A model generated the notes under the pieces. The model did not search any database, had not been told where the DNA came from, and was given only the letters and a program-made list of their open reading frames with translations. DNA of 64,000 nt from contig OMWI01000013.1 of NCBI GenBank assembly GCA_900314715.1, forward strand, positions 1 to 64,000, in the 5' to 3' direction. Every line of letters starts with the position of its first letter. Positions within the stretch are counted from its first letter, which is position 1. Shown piece after piece: positions 16,125-25,253 of the stretch. The position numbers and the translations under genes are program-made. Origin of the DNA: an uncultured Prevotellaceae bacterium (GTDB lineage: Bacteria; Bacteroidota; Bacteroidia; Bacteroidales; Bacteroidaceae).

Positions 16125-19046
16125 ATGAAGAACGAAAAGCAAATTGCTACTTCAGCAGCCGAATTCGCAGAGCGGTGGAAAGGCAGGGGATATGAACGGG
16201 GCGAGTCGCAACCTTTTTGGATAGACTTGCTTTCCAATGTGTTTGGCATAGAGACGCCATCGGATGGCTTTATCGTGTTTGAAGACCACCAAATGGTGGA
16301 TGCTTCCAACTTCATCGACGGGCGCATCCCTTCCACTCGCGTGCTGATAGAGCAGAAATCGTTAGGCAAGGACTTGCGCGCTCCCATCAAGCAGAGCGAC
16401 GGTTCACTGCTCAATCCCTTCCAGCAAGCCCGACGCTATGTAGTGAGTTTGCCCGTTTCAGAGCACCCACGTTGGATTGTAACGTGCAACTTCTCCGAGT
16501 TTCTCGTTTACGACATGGAACAGCCAAATGGCGAACCCGAACGGATATTGCTTGAAGACTTGGGCAAGGAGTATTATCGCCTGATGTTCCTTGTAGATGC
16601 CAAGAACGAGCATTTGAGCAAGGAGATGCAAGTATCCATGCAAGCAGGTGAGATTGTCGGCAAAATCTACGAGGCATTGTTGAAGCAATACGATGACAAC
16701 TCACCCGAAGCCCTGAGATGGCTGAATATCCTTTGCGTACGTATCGTATTCTGTCTGTATGCCGAAGATGCAGGCGTGTTTACTCACGACCAGTTCCATG
16801 ACTTTCTCGTTCGTTACGAAGCGGAAGACATGCGCCGTGCTTTGCGCGATTTGTTTGAAGTGTTGAACACCCCGACAGAGAAGCGCAGCCGTTATCTGAA
16901 AGAAGACCTGAAAGCCTTCCCCTATACCAATGGCGGTTTGTTTGAAGAGGATATTGAAATTCCGCAATTTACGGAGGAATTAAAGCAGACCTTGCTACAG
17001 AATGCCAGTCTCGACTTCGACTGGATCGAAATATCACCCACCATCTTCGGAGCCGTATTTGAAAGTACGCTAAACCCAGAGACACGTCGTAGTGGCGGTA
17101 TGCACTACACTTCCATCGAGAACATCCACAAGGTCATAGATCCCCTTTTCCTCAATGACTTGCGACATGAACTGGACGAAATACTGGAAGAAAAGGTAGA
17201 ACGCCAGCGCCAAAAGAAACTCGATGCCTATCAAAACCGCTTGGCTTCGCTCACATTCCTTGACCCAGCCTGTGGCTCTGGTAATTTCCTCACGGAGACC
17301 TATCTCTCCTTGCGTCGCTTGGAGAATGAAGTAATACGCGAACGCCATCACGGGCAGGCATTCATTGGCTTTGAGGAAGTGAATCCCATCAAGGTGAGCA
17401 TTCAGCAATTCTATGGCATAGAGATTAACGACTTCGCCGTTACCGTAGCCACCACGGCATTGTGGATTTCTGAAGCCCAAATGCTTCGCGAGACAGAGAA
17501 GATTATCCGTCGGGATATTGATTTTCTGCCGTTGAAGTCGTACATCAATATTCGTGAAGGCAATGCACTCAGAATGGATTGGGATGTAATGGAGATTCCC
17601 GATAATGTACCTACTATTTATGCAAAGAACGCATACGTTATTTTCGAGGATGAACCCATGATGGTCAGCGAACATTTAGTTGAATTAGAGGAAGTAAACT
17701 TGATAGCTTCTCATCGAAACAGAATACCCAAACTTCCCAAAAGATACCGTGTACGCTACGACTACATCATTGGCAATCCGCCATTTGTGGGTCAAGCAAT
17801 GCGTACAAAAGAACAAACTGATGATTTAAAAGTAGTCTTTGCTCCGTCAAAGGACTATGGAAAATTAGATTATGTCGCAGGATGGTTTAAGAAAGCAGCG
17901 GAATTGATAAAAGGCACAAATGCCGAGGCAGCTTTTGTTTCTTCCAACTCCATTTGTCAAGGAGAGTCTGTTAACCTCTTTTGGCAGAAATTACTTGGGG
18001 ATAATCTTTTCATAAACTTTGCACATAATACTTTTAAGTGGACGAGTGAAGCGAAAACAAAAGCAGCAGTTATGTGTGTTATTATCGGTTTCTCGAACAA
18101 AGAACGGAAAAACAAACTGCTTTTTAATGGTGAAAAATATGAAATCGTTGAGCATATTAACGGCTACCTAAAAGCCGCTCCAGATGTTTTCATAACTAAT
18201 CGTAGTAAAAGTATCAATGAAGGATTGGCTAAAGTCGTACAAGGAAGTCCACCTGCTGATGATGGCCGTTTGTTATTCAACAAGGCAGATAGAGAAGAAC
18301 TTGTAAAGCGTTATCCAGAACTTGATGAAGTTTTGTTGCCCTTTGTCGGTAGTCGTGAGTTTATCAATGATACGGATTATACTCGCTATTGTCTCTGGCT
18401 TGTTGGGAAGCGACCAGCCGACTACGCACATATACCAGAACTGACTGAACGATTCCGCTACATCAACGAATATCGTTTAAAGAGTCCTGTAGACAGAATT
18501 CAAAAGACAGCTGATAAGCCATACTTGTTTACGCAAAACAGACAGCCCGAAACTGACTATCTGCTTATTCCGCGTGTATCTTCTTCTTCACGTCGATATA
18601 TACCTGTTGGCTTCTTACCACCAAATGTTATCGCCAGTGATTCTGCAGTCCTTGTCTATAATGCTTCACTTGTAGATTTCGGCATTATCTGCTCCAATGT
18701 TCATAATGCTTGGATGCGAGTTGTTGCTGGTCGTCTGAAAAACGATTATCGTTACGCACCGTCCGTATACTATAACTTCCCAATGCCATCGCCTACAGAG
18801 GAGCAAAAGCAAAGGATTGAACAGACGGCACAGGCAATCATCGATGCAAGAAAACTCTACCCCAACAAGAGCCTTGCAGATATGTATGGCGAAAACATGT
18901 ATCTCTATCCCGAATTGCTAAGCGCCCATCAAGACAACGACCGCGCCGTGATGCAAGCATACGGTTTCAACGTCAAAACCATGACTGAAAGCCAGTGCGT
19001 GGCAGAACTATTTAAGTTGTATAAGGAAAAAACAAAAGACATTTAG
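16125..19046 (+). CDS. MmeI-like single-chain restriction endonuclease and DNA methyltransferase (type IIG/IIL)
   Basis: A 973-residue enzyme joining cleavage, methylation and target recognition. The N-terminal nuclease motif is D65-x10-E76-Q-K78 (in FIDGRIPSTRVLIEQKS), close in position to the D-ExK motif of MmeI. The gamma-class N6-adenine methyltransferase carries DPACGSGNF at 380 (SAM binding) and NPPF at 551 (catalytic). The C-terminal part, including NVHNAWMRVVAGRLKNDYRY and the NDRAVMQAYGF end, resembles the target-recognition and terminal helical region of this family. Such enzymes methylate one strand and cut at a distance, and need no separate S or R subunit. It stands alone, bracketed by the MITE-like element and the susD terminator, which suggests horizontal arrival. 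The ATG at 16125 follows the promoter box. Confidence 0.87.
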   Translation: MKNEKQIATSAAEFAERWKGRGYERGESQPFWIDLLSNVFGIETPSDGFIVFEDHQMVDASNFIDGRIPSTRVLIEQKSLGKDLRAPIKQSDGSLLNPFQQARRYVVSLPVSEHPRWIVTCNFSEFLVYDMEQPNGEPERILLEDLGKEYYRLMFLVDAKNEHLSKEMQVSMQAGEIVGKIYEALLKQYDDNSPEALRWLNILCVRIVFCLYAEDAGVFTHDQFHDFLVRYEAEDMRRALRDLFEVLNTPTEKRSRYLKEDLKAFPYTNGGLFEEDIEIPQFTEELKQTLLQNASLDFDWIEISPTIFGAVFESTLNPETRRSGGMHYTSIENIHKVIDPLFLNDLRHELDEILEEKVERQRQKKLDAYQNRLASLTFLDPACGSGNFLTETYLSLRRLENEVIRERHHGQAFIGFEEVNPIKVSIQQFYGIEINDFAVTVATTALWISEAQMLRETEKIIRRDIDFLPLKSYINIREGNALRMDWDVMEIPDNVPTIYAKNAYVIFEDEPMMVSEHLVELEEVNLIASHRNRIPKLPKRYRVRYDYIIGNPPFVGQAMRTKEQTDDLKVVFAPSKDYGKLDYVAGWFKKAAELIKGTNAEAAFVSSNSICQGESVNLFWQKLLGDNLFINFAHNTFKWTSEAKTKAAVMCVIIGFSNKERKNKLLFNGEKYEIVEHINGYLKAAPDVFITNRSKSINEGLAKVVQGSPPADDGRLLFNKADREELVKRYPELDEVLLPFVGSREFINDTDYTRYCLWLVGKRPADYAHIPELTERFRYINEYRLKSPVDRIQKTADKPYLFTQNRQPETDYLLIPRVSSSSRRYIPVGFLPPNVIASDSAVLVYNASLVDFGIICSNVHNAWMRVVAGRLKNDYRYAPSVYYNFPMPSPTEEQKQRIEQTAQAIIDARKLYPNKSLADMYGENMYLYPELLSAHQDNDRAVMQAYGFNVKTMTESQCVAELFKLYKEKTKDI

Positions 19047-19079
19047 TTGTATTAGCGAAACTATTTATTTGACACCAAT

Positions 19080-19152
19080 AAAAAAAAGAAACCTTCAAGA
19101 ATTTTTCAAAGCAGGAATAATGCACCTGTTATTGATAATCCTTGAAGGTTTC
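19080..19152 (-). terminator. Terminator of the susC-susD transcript
   Basis: Perfect 12-bp arms at 19088-19099 and 19141-19152 enclose a 41-nt loop. Reading leftward on the minus strand the stem is followed by a run of Ts (19080-19087), so it is oriented to stop susD transcription. It could also slow transcripts arriving from the R-M gene. Confidence 0.8.
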
Positions 19153-19212
19153 GACTTCATTATATAAAATACCTAACGCTATAGATTAAGTATTCATCAT
19201 TGTATCACTTCA

Positions 19213-21165
19213 TCAATTACGATAAGCAGGATTCTGGTATTCTTTCTTGGCATTTTCATCCATCTTCATACCATCGAGTTGTCCCTGTGGGATTGGACGG
19301 AGATAGTAACCAGCGGGAATATCACGCTTGAATGTCTGTAAATCCTTATCGACATAATCGCTGCCAGCAATACGATAGGTAGAAGCACGTTCAGTCCATT
19401 TCTGAGTACGTACAAGGTCGTACCAACGATAGCCTTCACCCCAGTACTCACGACTACGCTCATCGAGGATATAGTCGATGGTAATGGTAGCTGGTGTTGC
19501 AGCAAGCATGGCATCTGTGTTATCAACAGATACAGCTACGTTGTCATTCTGAGAGAATGTTTGCTTACCAGCACGAGCACGGAGCACATTCACGAGGTTT
19601 CTTGCTTCAGCATTCTTGTTCAACTTCACGGCAGCCTCAGCACCGAGGAGATAGAACTCAGAGAACTTAGCAACATTCCAAGGACGAGGACTACCACCGT
19701 TTACCTTAGAACCAAGACCACCAGCATTGTCTGTACGATAGATACCAATCTTCCAGTTGATAGGATACTTCTTGCGACTGATGTGGTTCACGGCTACTAC
19801 GAAGTCTGGACGACCTGCAATCTCACCAAAACCAAGTTTACCATCTGCACCAGTATAGTTGATCTTGCTGTCCTCACTCTCGGGAACCCAACTGAAGTAA
19901 ACTTCGTTAGGACGTACCTGCATACCATTAGCACCGTAAACGAATGGTTCGTTAACACCCGCTTTATGCCAATTGGTGTGATAGCGCAAGGTGAAAGTTG
20001 CATCGTAACGAGAGTCGATAGCCTTAACAGCATCTTCCCATACACCACCTGTCATGAAGTTGTCGGCAATAGGAGCCATACGAGTCCAAGGACGACCGAG
20101 TGCCTGAACTGCCTCACGTTGAATGGGGTTAATGTTAGCTCCAGATGCAGCTTTAGCTGTCATTTCGGTATAGTTCCAAGTTTCCATCCAGTAAGCGAAG
20201 TTCTCAGGAGAGCCACCGCTACCCCATCCGTAACCAGAACCACCATTACCATACTTCTCATCCTCATCGTGGTCAGCATAAAGCATAATCTCTGAGTTGC
20301 GGTCGTTGGTAGCTACGTTTACATCATAGAATGTAGGTTGCAATTTGTATGGGCCAGGATTGTTGATGGCTGCCATAGCCATATCGTATGCTTTCTGGTA
20401 GTAACTCTGTGCTTTACTTGCATCACGTGTACACTCAGGATAGGTAGGGATATTGTTTGGATTCTCCAACCACCAAGCGTATGTCAAGTAAGCCTTTGAG
20501 AGATACAGACGAGCCACATTCTTGGTAACAGTACCTGTCATACGAGGATTGTCGGGCAAATCTGCCAAAGCCTTCTCCAAATCAGGGAAGATACACTTCT
20601 GGTAAACATCTTCCACCGTGTTGCGTACAGAGGTACGAACGGTTGATGTATTGAACTTCAATTCACCAGCACCTAAATCCAGGGGTACACCACCATAGGT
20701 CTGAACCAACAGGAAGTAGTCGAAACCACGGAAGAAGTAAGCCTCTGCAAGCAGAGCATTGTCGATACCAACAGCAGCGCCTTTCTCGATAATACCACTG
20801 GCTGTATTGATGTTAGGGAACAAAGCACCCCAGATAGAACCAGCTATTGAGTTACTGGGTGTCATGGAACCAACACCAGAGAGGTCGGCATCCTTGAAGT
20901 TACCATCGGCAGACTGACCGTAGGTATATTCGTCGGTACCTGTTTCCACACTGTTCAGGAAATAACCGTTTCCATAGAAATAGCGCAAGTGAGCATAGAG
21001 TGAGGTCAAACCACCCTCAATACCCGTCTTCGTATTGAAGAATGTTGGGTCAAATTGGCTGCGTGGCTGTTCGTCAAGAACATCGGAGCATGAAGTCATG
21101 GTTGCGGAAAGACCGCAAAAAACGAGACCAGCAGCGAGGATATATTTTATACTTTTAGTTTTCAT
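19213..21165 (-). CDS. SusD/RagB family outer-membrane glycan-binding lipoprotein
   Basis: A 650-residue SusD homologue. The signal sequence ends in a lipobox (TMTSC near residue 26), so it is a surface lipoprotein. FFNTKTGIEGGLTSLYAHLR and LLAEAYFFRGFDYFLLVQTYGGVPL are the classical SusD TPR-region motifs, and the C-terminus has the family pattern of DYILDERSREYWGEGYRWYDLVRTQKW and YLRPIPQ. SusD caps the SusC barrel and delivers oligosaccharides to it. It lies 15 nt after susC on the same strand and has the terminator at 19080-19152 downstream. Glycan specificity cannot be read; the nearby CE1 and GH5-GH43 genes suggest xylan. Confidence 0.95.
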   Translation of the reverse strand: MKTKSIKYILAAGLVFCGLSATMTSCSDVLDEQPRSQFDPTFFNTKTGIEGGLTSLYAHLRYFYGNGYFLNSVETGTDEYTYGQSADGNFKDADLSGVGSMTPSNSIAGSIWGALFPNINTASGIIEKGAAVGIDNALLAEAYFFRGFDYFLLVQTYGGVPLDLGAGELKFNTSTVRTSVRNTVEDVYQKCIFPDLEKALADLPDNPRMTGTVTKNVARLYLSKAYLTYAWWLENPNNIPTYPECTRDASKAQSYYQKAYDMAMAAINNPGPYKLQPTFYDVNVATNDRNSEIMLYADHDEDEKYGNGGSGYGWGSGGSPENFAYWMETWNYTEMTAKAASGANINPIQREAVQALGRPWTRMAPIADNFMTGGVWEDAVKAIDSRYDATFTLRYHTNWHKAGVNEPFVYGANGMQVRPNEVYFSWVPESEDSKINYTGADGKLGFGEIAGRPDFVVAVNHISRKKYPINWKIGIYRTDNAGGLGSKVNGGSPRPWNVAKFSEFYLLGAEAAVKLNKNAEARNLVNVLRARAGKQTFSQNDNVAVSVDNTDAMLAATPATITIDYILDERSREYWGEGYRWYDLVRTQKWTERASTYRIAGSDYVDKDLQTFKRDIPAGYYLRPIPQGQLDGMKMDENAKKEYQNPAYRN

Positions 21166-21180
21166 ATCTTTAATACTTAA

Positions 21181-24100
21181 TTAAAATGTGACGTTAATAC
21201 CAAACAGGAAATTGCGAGTTGCAGGTGTGTTGTAACCTACGATTGGCATTCTGTGCTTACCTGAGTATTCTCCGTATGCAACAGCCGTGTTCTCATTTGC
21301 CCAAGAGTTTGTTTCAGGATCAAGTCCACTCTCATTGTTGAAGGGTGAGAAGAGTACGAATGGGTTCTGAATCGTAGCGTAGAGGCGCAGACGGCTAATG
21401 CCGAAATTCTTCACAGCTTTCAGAGTATCGAAGTTATAGCCAAGAGTAATGGCACGAATCTTCAGATAACCAGCATCGAAATAGCCGAGAGTAGAACCGT
21501 ACTTGGGGTTGTCACTACTCATGATTCCACCTGGTTTCGGATACTTGGCACCTGTATTATCTGGAGTCCAATAATCAACGTCAAGCTGTCCGCGACGACC
21601 TGACAACATGTTCAGATAACCATTGGAAGAGTGGATGGCACTGATGAGTTTACCACCAATCTGGAATGCACCAATTACCGTGAGGTCGAAGCCCTTATAT
21701 CCAACTGTTGTATTGAAACCACCGATGAGCTTTGGTTCCATGCTCTGGATACGACGGTCTTCAGCACCAATAGCACGAGTAGGAACGCCATTAGCATCGA
21801 GAGCGTCGGCATTATACTTCACCTTAATCATACCGAGATTACCGCCGGGTTCCAGAACAGCTAAGTTTGTAGTCTTGGTGCCATCAGGTAATGTCACATC
21901 GTAAACGTCCTCTGCATTCCACAAACCATCGTACTCATAGTCGTAGATAACATCGATAGGATGACCAACGAACCAACGGTTAGCTTCGTCGCGCTCAGGC
22001 TCAACCTTACCGTCTGCAGTCACGTAATTTGCACCAGTCAACTTAGTCAACTTATTGCGGTTTGCATAGAGGTTAATACCTGCATCCCATCTCCAACCGT
22101 TCTTGTTGTCGATGATAATACCATTCAATGTCAACTCAAAACCTTTGTTTTGGGTATTACCGATATTTCCTGTATAACTGCTTACACCAGAGGTAGAAGG
22201 CATTGATACATCGAGCAAGATGTCGTTAGTCTTCTGAGTATAATATTCGAATGATCCAGAAAGACGTCCGTTGAAGAACGAGAAGTCGAGACCGAAGTTC
22301 CAAGTCTTGGAGTACTCCCAACCCAATTCGGTATTAGGCAGTGCATTTACGTAGTAACCTGCTTTGTAGTTAGTACCATTACCAAAGTTATAGTTGCGAA
22401 TGGCAAGACCACCAAGAGTAGAATAAGGACTGATACTTTGGTTAGATGTCTCTCCATAACCAATACGTAACTTCAAGTTGTCAATCCACTTCAAATCACT
22501 CATAAAGTCTTCACGTGCGATATTCCAACCAGCACTTACAGCAGGATAGGTATGCCATTGGTGTCCTTTTGCCAAACGAGAAGAAGCATCAGAACGAACT
22601 GCCAAAGAGAGCATATACTTATTATCGTAAGAGTACATAACACGACCCATCCAAGACATCAAACCACTCTGCCAATAACTGTAATTATTGAGATTAACCT
22701 GTCCTGTAGCCTTGTCAAGAGCATAGTACTGGAAGTAATCAGCAGGAATAGCCTGTGCATTAGCACCGGTAGATTCGTATGTTGTCTGCTCTGCGGAGTA
22801 CATTCCCACTACGTTAACGTTGTGTTTCTCAGCAAAGACACGATCAAAAGTAATCAAGTTCTCAACAGCCCAGTTGCGTGTCTGGTTCTCTGAAATCCAA
22901 CCACTATTGACAGCATTAGCATCCTTATTATTTACACCAGTACCTGTGAATCCACCACCCTTAGAAGAACGGAAGTTCAAACCGATGTTGATGCGATAGC
23001 TAAGACCTTCAACCCAAGGACACTTCACTTCACCGAAGAGAGTATTGTAAGTACCGATACCCTTATTTTCGTTAAGCCAAACATCCTTGTCTCTCTTCAC
23101 CGTTTCCTTTGTTACAACAGACTGGTCATCAGCTGGAAGTGTAACAAAACGCTTCAGGTTGCCATTCTCGTCGTATGGACTGGCAAGTGGACTCTTGCTG
23201 AGTACACCATACATATCATTCACACCTTTAGTAATACGGTAGCTATTGTTCGTAGACAAGCCAAAACGTAACCATTTTCCAACATTTTGGTCGAAATTAC
23301 CACGAACACTCACACGGTCGTAACCTTCAGTGGGAACAACTGATTCATCGTGATAGTAACCAGCGCCAAAGCTATAGCTACCACCGTTTGTACCACCAGC
23401 AATGCTCACATCGTGATTATGGCCTACACCCGTCTGATAATACAAGTCTTGCCAATCGGTATTGGTATTGTCACTCTCATCAAGAGAATTCTTATACTTT
23501 TTAGCATCTTGACGGAGTTTAGAGAATGTAGGACCATCCATCATAGGATATTTGTGGAATACAGTCTTGAAGTTGACATAACCATTATATGTTACCTTGG
23601 CAGGCGTTCCCATCGAACCCTTCTGCGTTGTGATAAGGATAACACCATTAGCACCACGAGAACCGTAAATAGCCGTTGCGGAAGCATCCTTCAAAATATC
23701 CATAGACTTGATATCTGTTGGATTGATATCAGAGAGTTGGCCCATGAAAGGAATTCCGTCAAGCACAATCAGAGGGTCGTTTGATGCTGTCAATGAACGC
23801 TGGCCACGGATGCGGATTTGCATTTCTGCACCTGGCTTAGAACTTGTCTGTGTCATGTTAACACCAGCTATACGGCCTTGCAAAGCCTGAGCGGCATTAG
23901 TAGCAGCAATCTGGTTCAACTTCTCACCATTTACATTAGCCACAGAACCCGTTACGGCTTCTCTACGTTGAGTACCATAACCAATTACGACAACGTCATT
24001 TAATGTTGTGTTGTCTTCACTCAGTACAACATCAATGTTCTGACGACCATTAATACTTACTTCTTGAGTAACGAAACCCACATAAGATACAGTTAAGCGA

Positions 24101-24321
24101 CCATTAGAAGCGGCATTGACGTTAAACTGACCGTTAACATCGGTTACCACACCAGTGTTCGTTCCAACTACTCTTACTGATGCACCGATAATCGGCTCAC
24201 CAGCACCATCACTAACCGTTCCCTTTACACTGTTTTGAGCAATCGCACCAAAAGGAACGAAGCAAAACAGGAACAGCAGTACCTTTAATTTCTTGATAAA
24301 AAATGAATTAAAACGTAACAT
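21181..24321 (-). CDS. SusC/RagA family TonB-linked outer-membrane transporter
   Basis: A 1046-residue SusC homologue. Order of parts: signal peptide ending near FGAIAQ, a carboxypeptidase-regulatory-like domain (VKGTVSDGAGEPIIGASV), a TonB-box region (DVVVIGYGTQRREAVTGSV), a plug domain (LQGRIAGVNM, IRIRGQRSLTASNDPLIVLDG, DASATAIYGSRGANGVILITT) and a 22-stranded barrel finishing in NFLFGINVTF. There is no N-terminal STN domain, so trans-envelope sigma/anti-sigma signalling through this protein is not expected. With SusD it imports oligosaccharides using TonB energy. The gene is transcribed away from the PPTase and hydrolase genes. No convincing promoter was found in 24322-24595 on the minus strand, although several CAAAnnTA matches occur without a spaced -33 box. 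Confidence 0.96.
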   Translation of the reverse strand: MLRFNSFFIKKLKVLLFLFCFVPFGAIAQNSVKGTVSDGAGEPIIGASVRVVGTNTGVVTDVNGQFNVNAASNGRLTVSYVGFVTQEVSINGRQNIDVVLSEDNTTLNDVVVIGYGTQRREAVTGSVANVNGEKLNQIAATNAAQALQGRIAGVNMTQTSSKPGAEMQIRIRGQRSLTASNDPLIVLDGIPFMGQLSDINPTDIKSMDILKDASATAIYGSRGANGVILITTQKGSMGTPAKVTYNGYVNFKTVFHKYPMMDGPTFSKLRQDAKKYKNSLDESDNTNTDWQDLYYQTGVGHNHDVSIAGGTNGGSYSFGAGYYHDESVVPTEGYDRVSVRGNFDQNVGKWLRFGLSTNNSYRITKGVNDMYGVLSKSPLASPYDENGNLKRFVTLPADDQSVVTKETVKRDKDVWLNENKGIGTYNTLFGEVKCPWVEGLSYRINIGLNFRSSKGGGFTGTGVNNKDANAVNSGWISENQTRNWAVENLITFDRVFAEKHNVNVVGMYSAEQTTYESTGANAQAIPADYFQYYALDKATGQVNLNNYSYWQSGLMSWMGRVMYSYDNKYMLSLAVRSDASSRLAKGHQWHTYPAVSAGWNIAREDFMSDLKWIDNLKLRIGYGETSNQSISPYSTLGGLAIRNYNFGNGTNYKAGYYVNALPNTELGWEYSKTWNFGLDFSFFNGRLSGSFEYYTQKTNDILLDVSMPSTSGVSSYTGNIGNTQNKGFELTLNGIIIDNKNGWRWDAGINLYANRNKLTKLTGANYVTADGKVEPERDEANRWFVGHPIDVIYDYEYDGLWNAEDVYDVTLPDGTKTTNLAVLEPGGNLGMIKVKYNADALDANGVPTRAIGAEDRRIQSMEPKLIGGFNTTVGYKGFDLTVIGAFQIGGKLISAIHSSNGYLNMLSGRRGQLDVDYWTPDNTGAKYPKPGGIMSSDNPKYGSTLGYFDAGYLKIRAITLGYNFDTLKAVKNFGISRLRLYATIQNPFVLFSPFNNESGLDPETNSWANENTAVAYGEYSGKHRMPIVGYNTPATRNFLFGINVTF

Positions 24322-24547
24322 AATATTTAATAATGATTAAAAGTCATCATGACCAATGCTATCAAATTTGCTACAAAATTATCATTTGTGTTTCATATAT
24401 CCTTTTCCACATGTAACAAAAACGTTGTAAAACAAATGTATACAAATTTAAAAAGAAATCGCCACCCCATTTGTTACAAATAAAAAAGAAATTGAGTACT
24501 TTTGAAAAACTGAAAATGTACAAAACAACAAAAATAGAGAAACTCTT

Positions 24548-24578
24548 TTTGTTTTATTGTAGAAAACTTTTATCTTTG
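24548..24578 (+). promoter_or_regulatory. Promoter of the phosphopantetheinyl transferase gene
   Basis: -33 TTTG at 24548-24551 and -7 TATCTTTG at 24571-24578 are separated by 19 nt, a textbook Bacteroidetes promoter. The gene starts 18 nt after the -7 box. The remainder of 24322-24547 is AT-rich leader of susC with no gene. Confidence 0.8.
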
Positions 24579-24595
24579 CAATCTATAATCATTGT

Positions 24596-25165
24596 ATGGA
24601 ATATCACCTATTTATCAATGACCACATCGACGACTTAGATTGGGAAGCGTCATTGCCTCTATTATCAGAACAACGTCGTGAACAAGTGCTACGTTTTAAA
24701 CATATTCTTGGGCGTCGCACTGGTGTAGCTGCATATCTGTTATTACGTAAAGCATTGCTTGAAGTGTATGGAATAACCGAAAAACCCGTGTTTGAATATG
24801 GAAAACATGGCAAACCATCTATAATAGGACATCCCGAAATACATTTTAACCTAAGTCATTGTAAGGAAGCTGCCATTTGTGTAGTAAGTAACCATCCCAT
24901 TGGTGTAGATGTAGAATCGGTACGGGAATATAAGGAAAGTTTGGCGCGATACTCCATGAACGATGAAGAACTAAAACAAATTTTGAATGCTCCTCGACCT
25001 GACGTAGCCTTCACGCGTTTCTGGACAATGAAAGAAGCCATGGTAAAAATGACAGGTACAGGAATAAGCAACCACATGAAAGACACACTATCCCAACCTG
25101 CTCACATCACCACGGTAGAGAGTGAGGATTTAAGATACGTCTATAGTGTATGTGAAATGGAATGA
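24596..25165 (+). CDS. Sfp/HetI-type 4'-phosphopantetheinyl transferase
   Basis: A 189-residue Sfp-superfamily enzyme that moves phosphopantetheine from CoA to carrier-domain serines. Motifs are intact: GKHGKPSI followed by IHFNLSHC, IGVDVESV (Mg2+-binding Asp/Glu) and FTRFWTMKEAMVKMTG (W-x2-KEA). It is the natural candidate to activate Ser962 and Ser1979 of the NRPS about 10.6 kb upstream, since AcpS-type enzymes often do not accept such carriers. Its own promoter lies at 24548-24578 and it is divergent from susC, with the esterase gene following after 88 nt under another promoter. At 189 residues it is shorter than Sfp (224), in the range of compact bacterial forms. It could also serve another pathway elsewhere in the genome. 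Confidence 0.93.
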   Translation: MEYHLFINDHIDDLDWEASLPLLSEQRREQVLRFKHILGRRTGVAAYLLLRKALLEVYGITEKPVFEYGKHGKPSIIGHPEIHFNLSHCKEAAICVVSNHPIGVDVESVREYKESLARYSMNDEELKQILNAPRPDVAFTRFWTMKEAMVKMTGTGISNHMKDTLSQPAHITTVESEDLRYVYSVCEME

Positions 25166-25220
25166 TACAAGACTCAAATTCTTTGTAACATAATACTAAA
25201 GGGTATTTGTGGATTTGTTG

Positions 25221-25228
25221 TAATTTTG
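25221..25228 (+). promoter_or_regulatory. -7 box (TAATTTTG) for the esterase/GH5-GH43 genes
   Basis: Exact TAnnTTTG match 26 nt before the esterase ATG. No -33 TTTG at proper spacing, which is compatible with activator-dependent control as expected for polysaccharide-utilisation genes. Confidence 0.6.
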
Positions 25229-25253
25229 CATCAGTTATTATGCAACAATCATT

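Noticed and set aside
19561-20295. 244-residue open frame on the plus strand
   Set aside because: Antisense of the susD gene, with a biased threonine/valine composition.
24374-24450. Three CAAAnnTA matches as susC promoters
   Set aside because: None has a -33 box at the right distance in this very AT-rich stretch, so no single one can be chosen.
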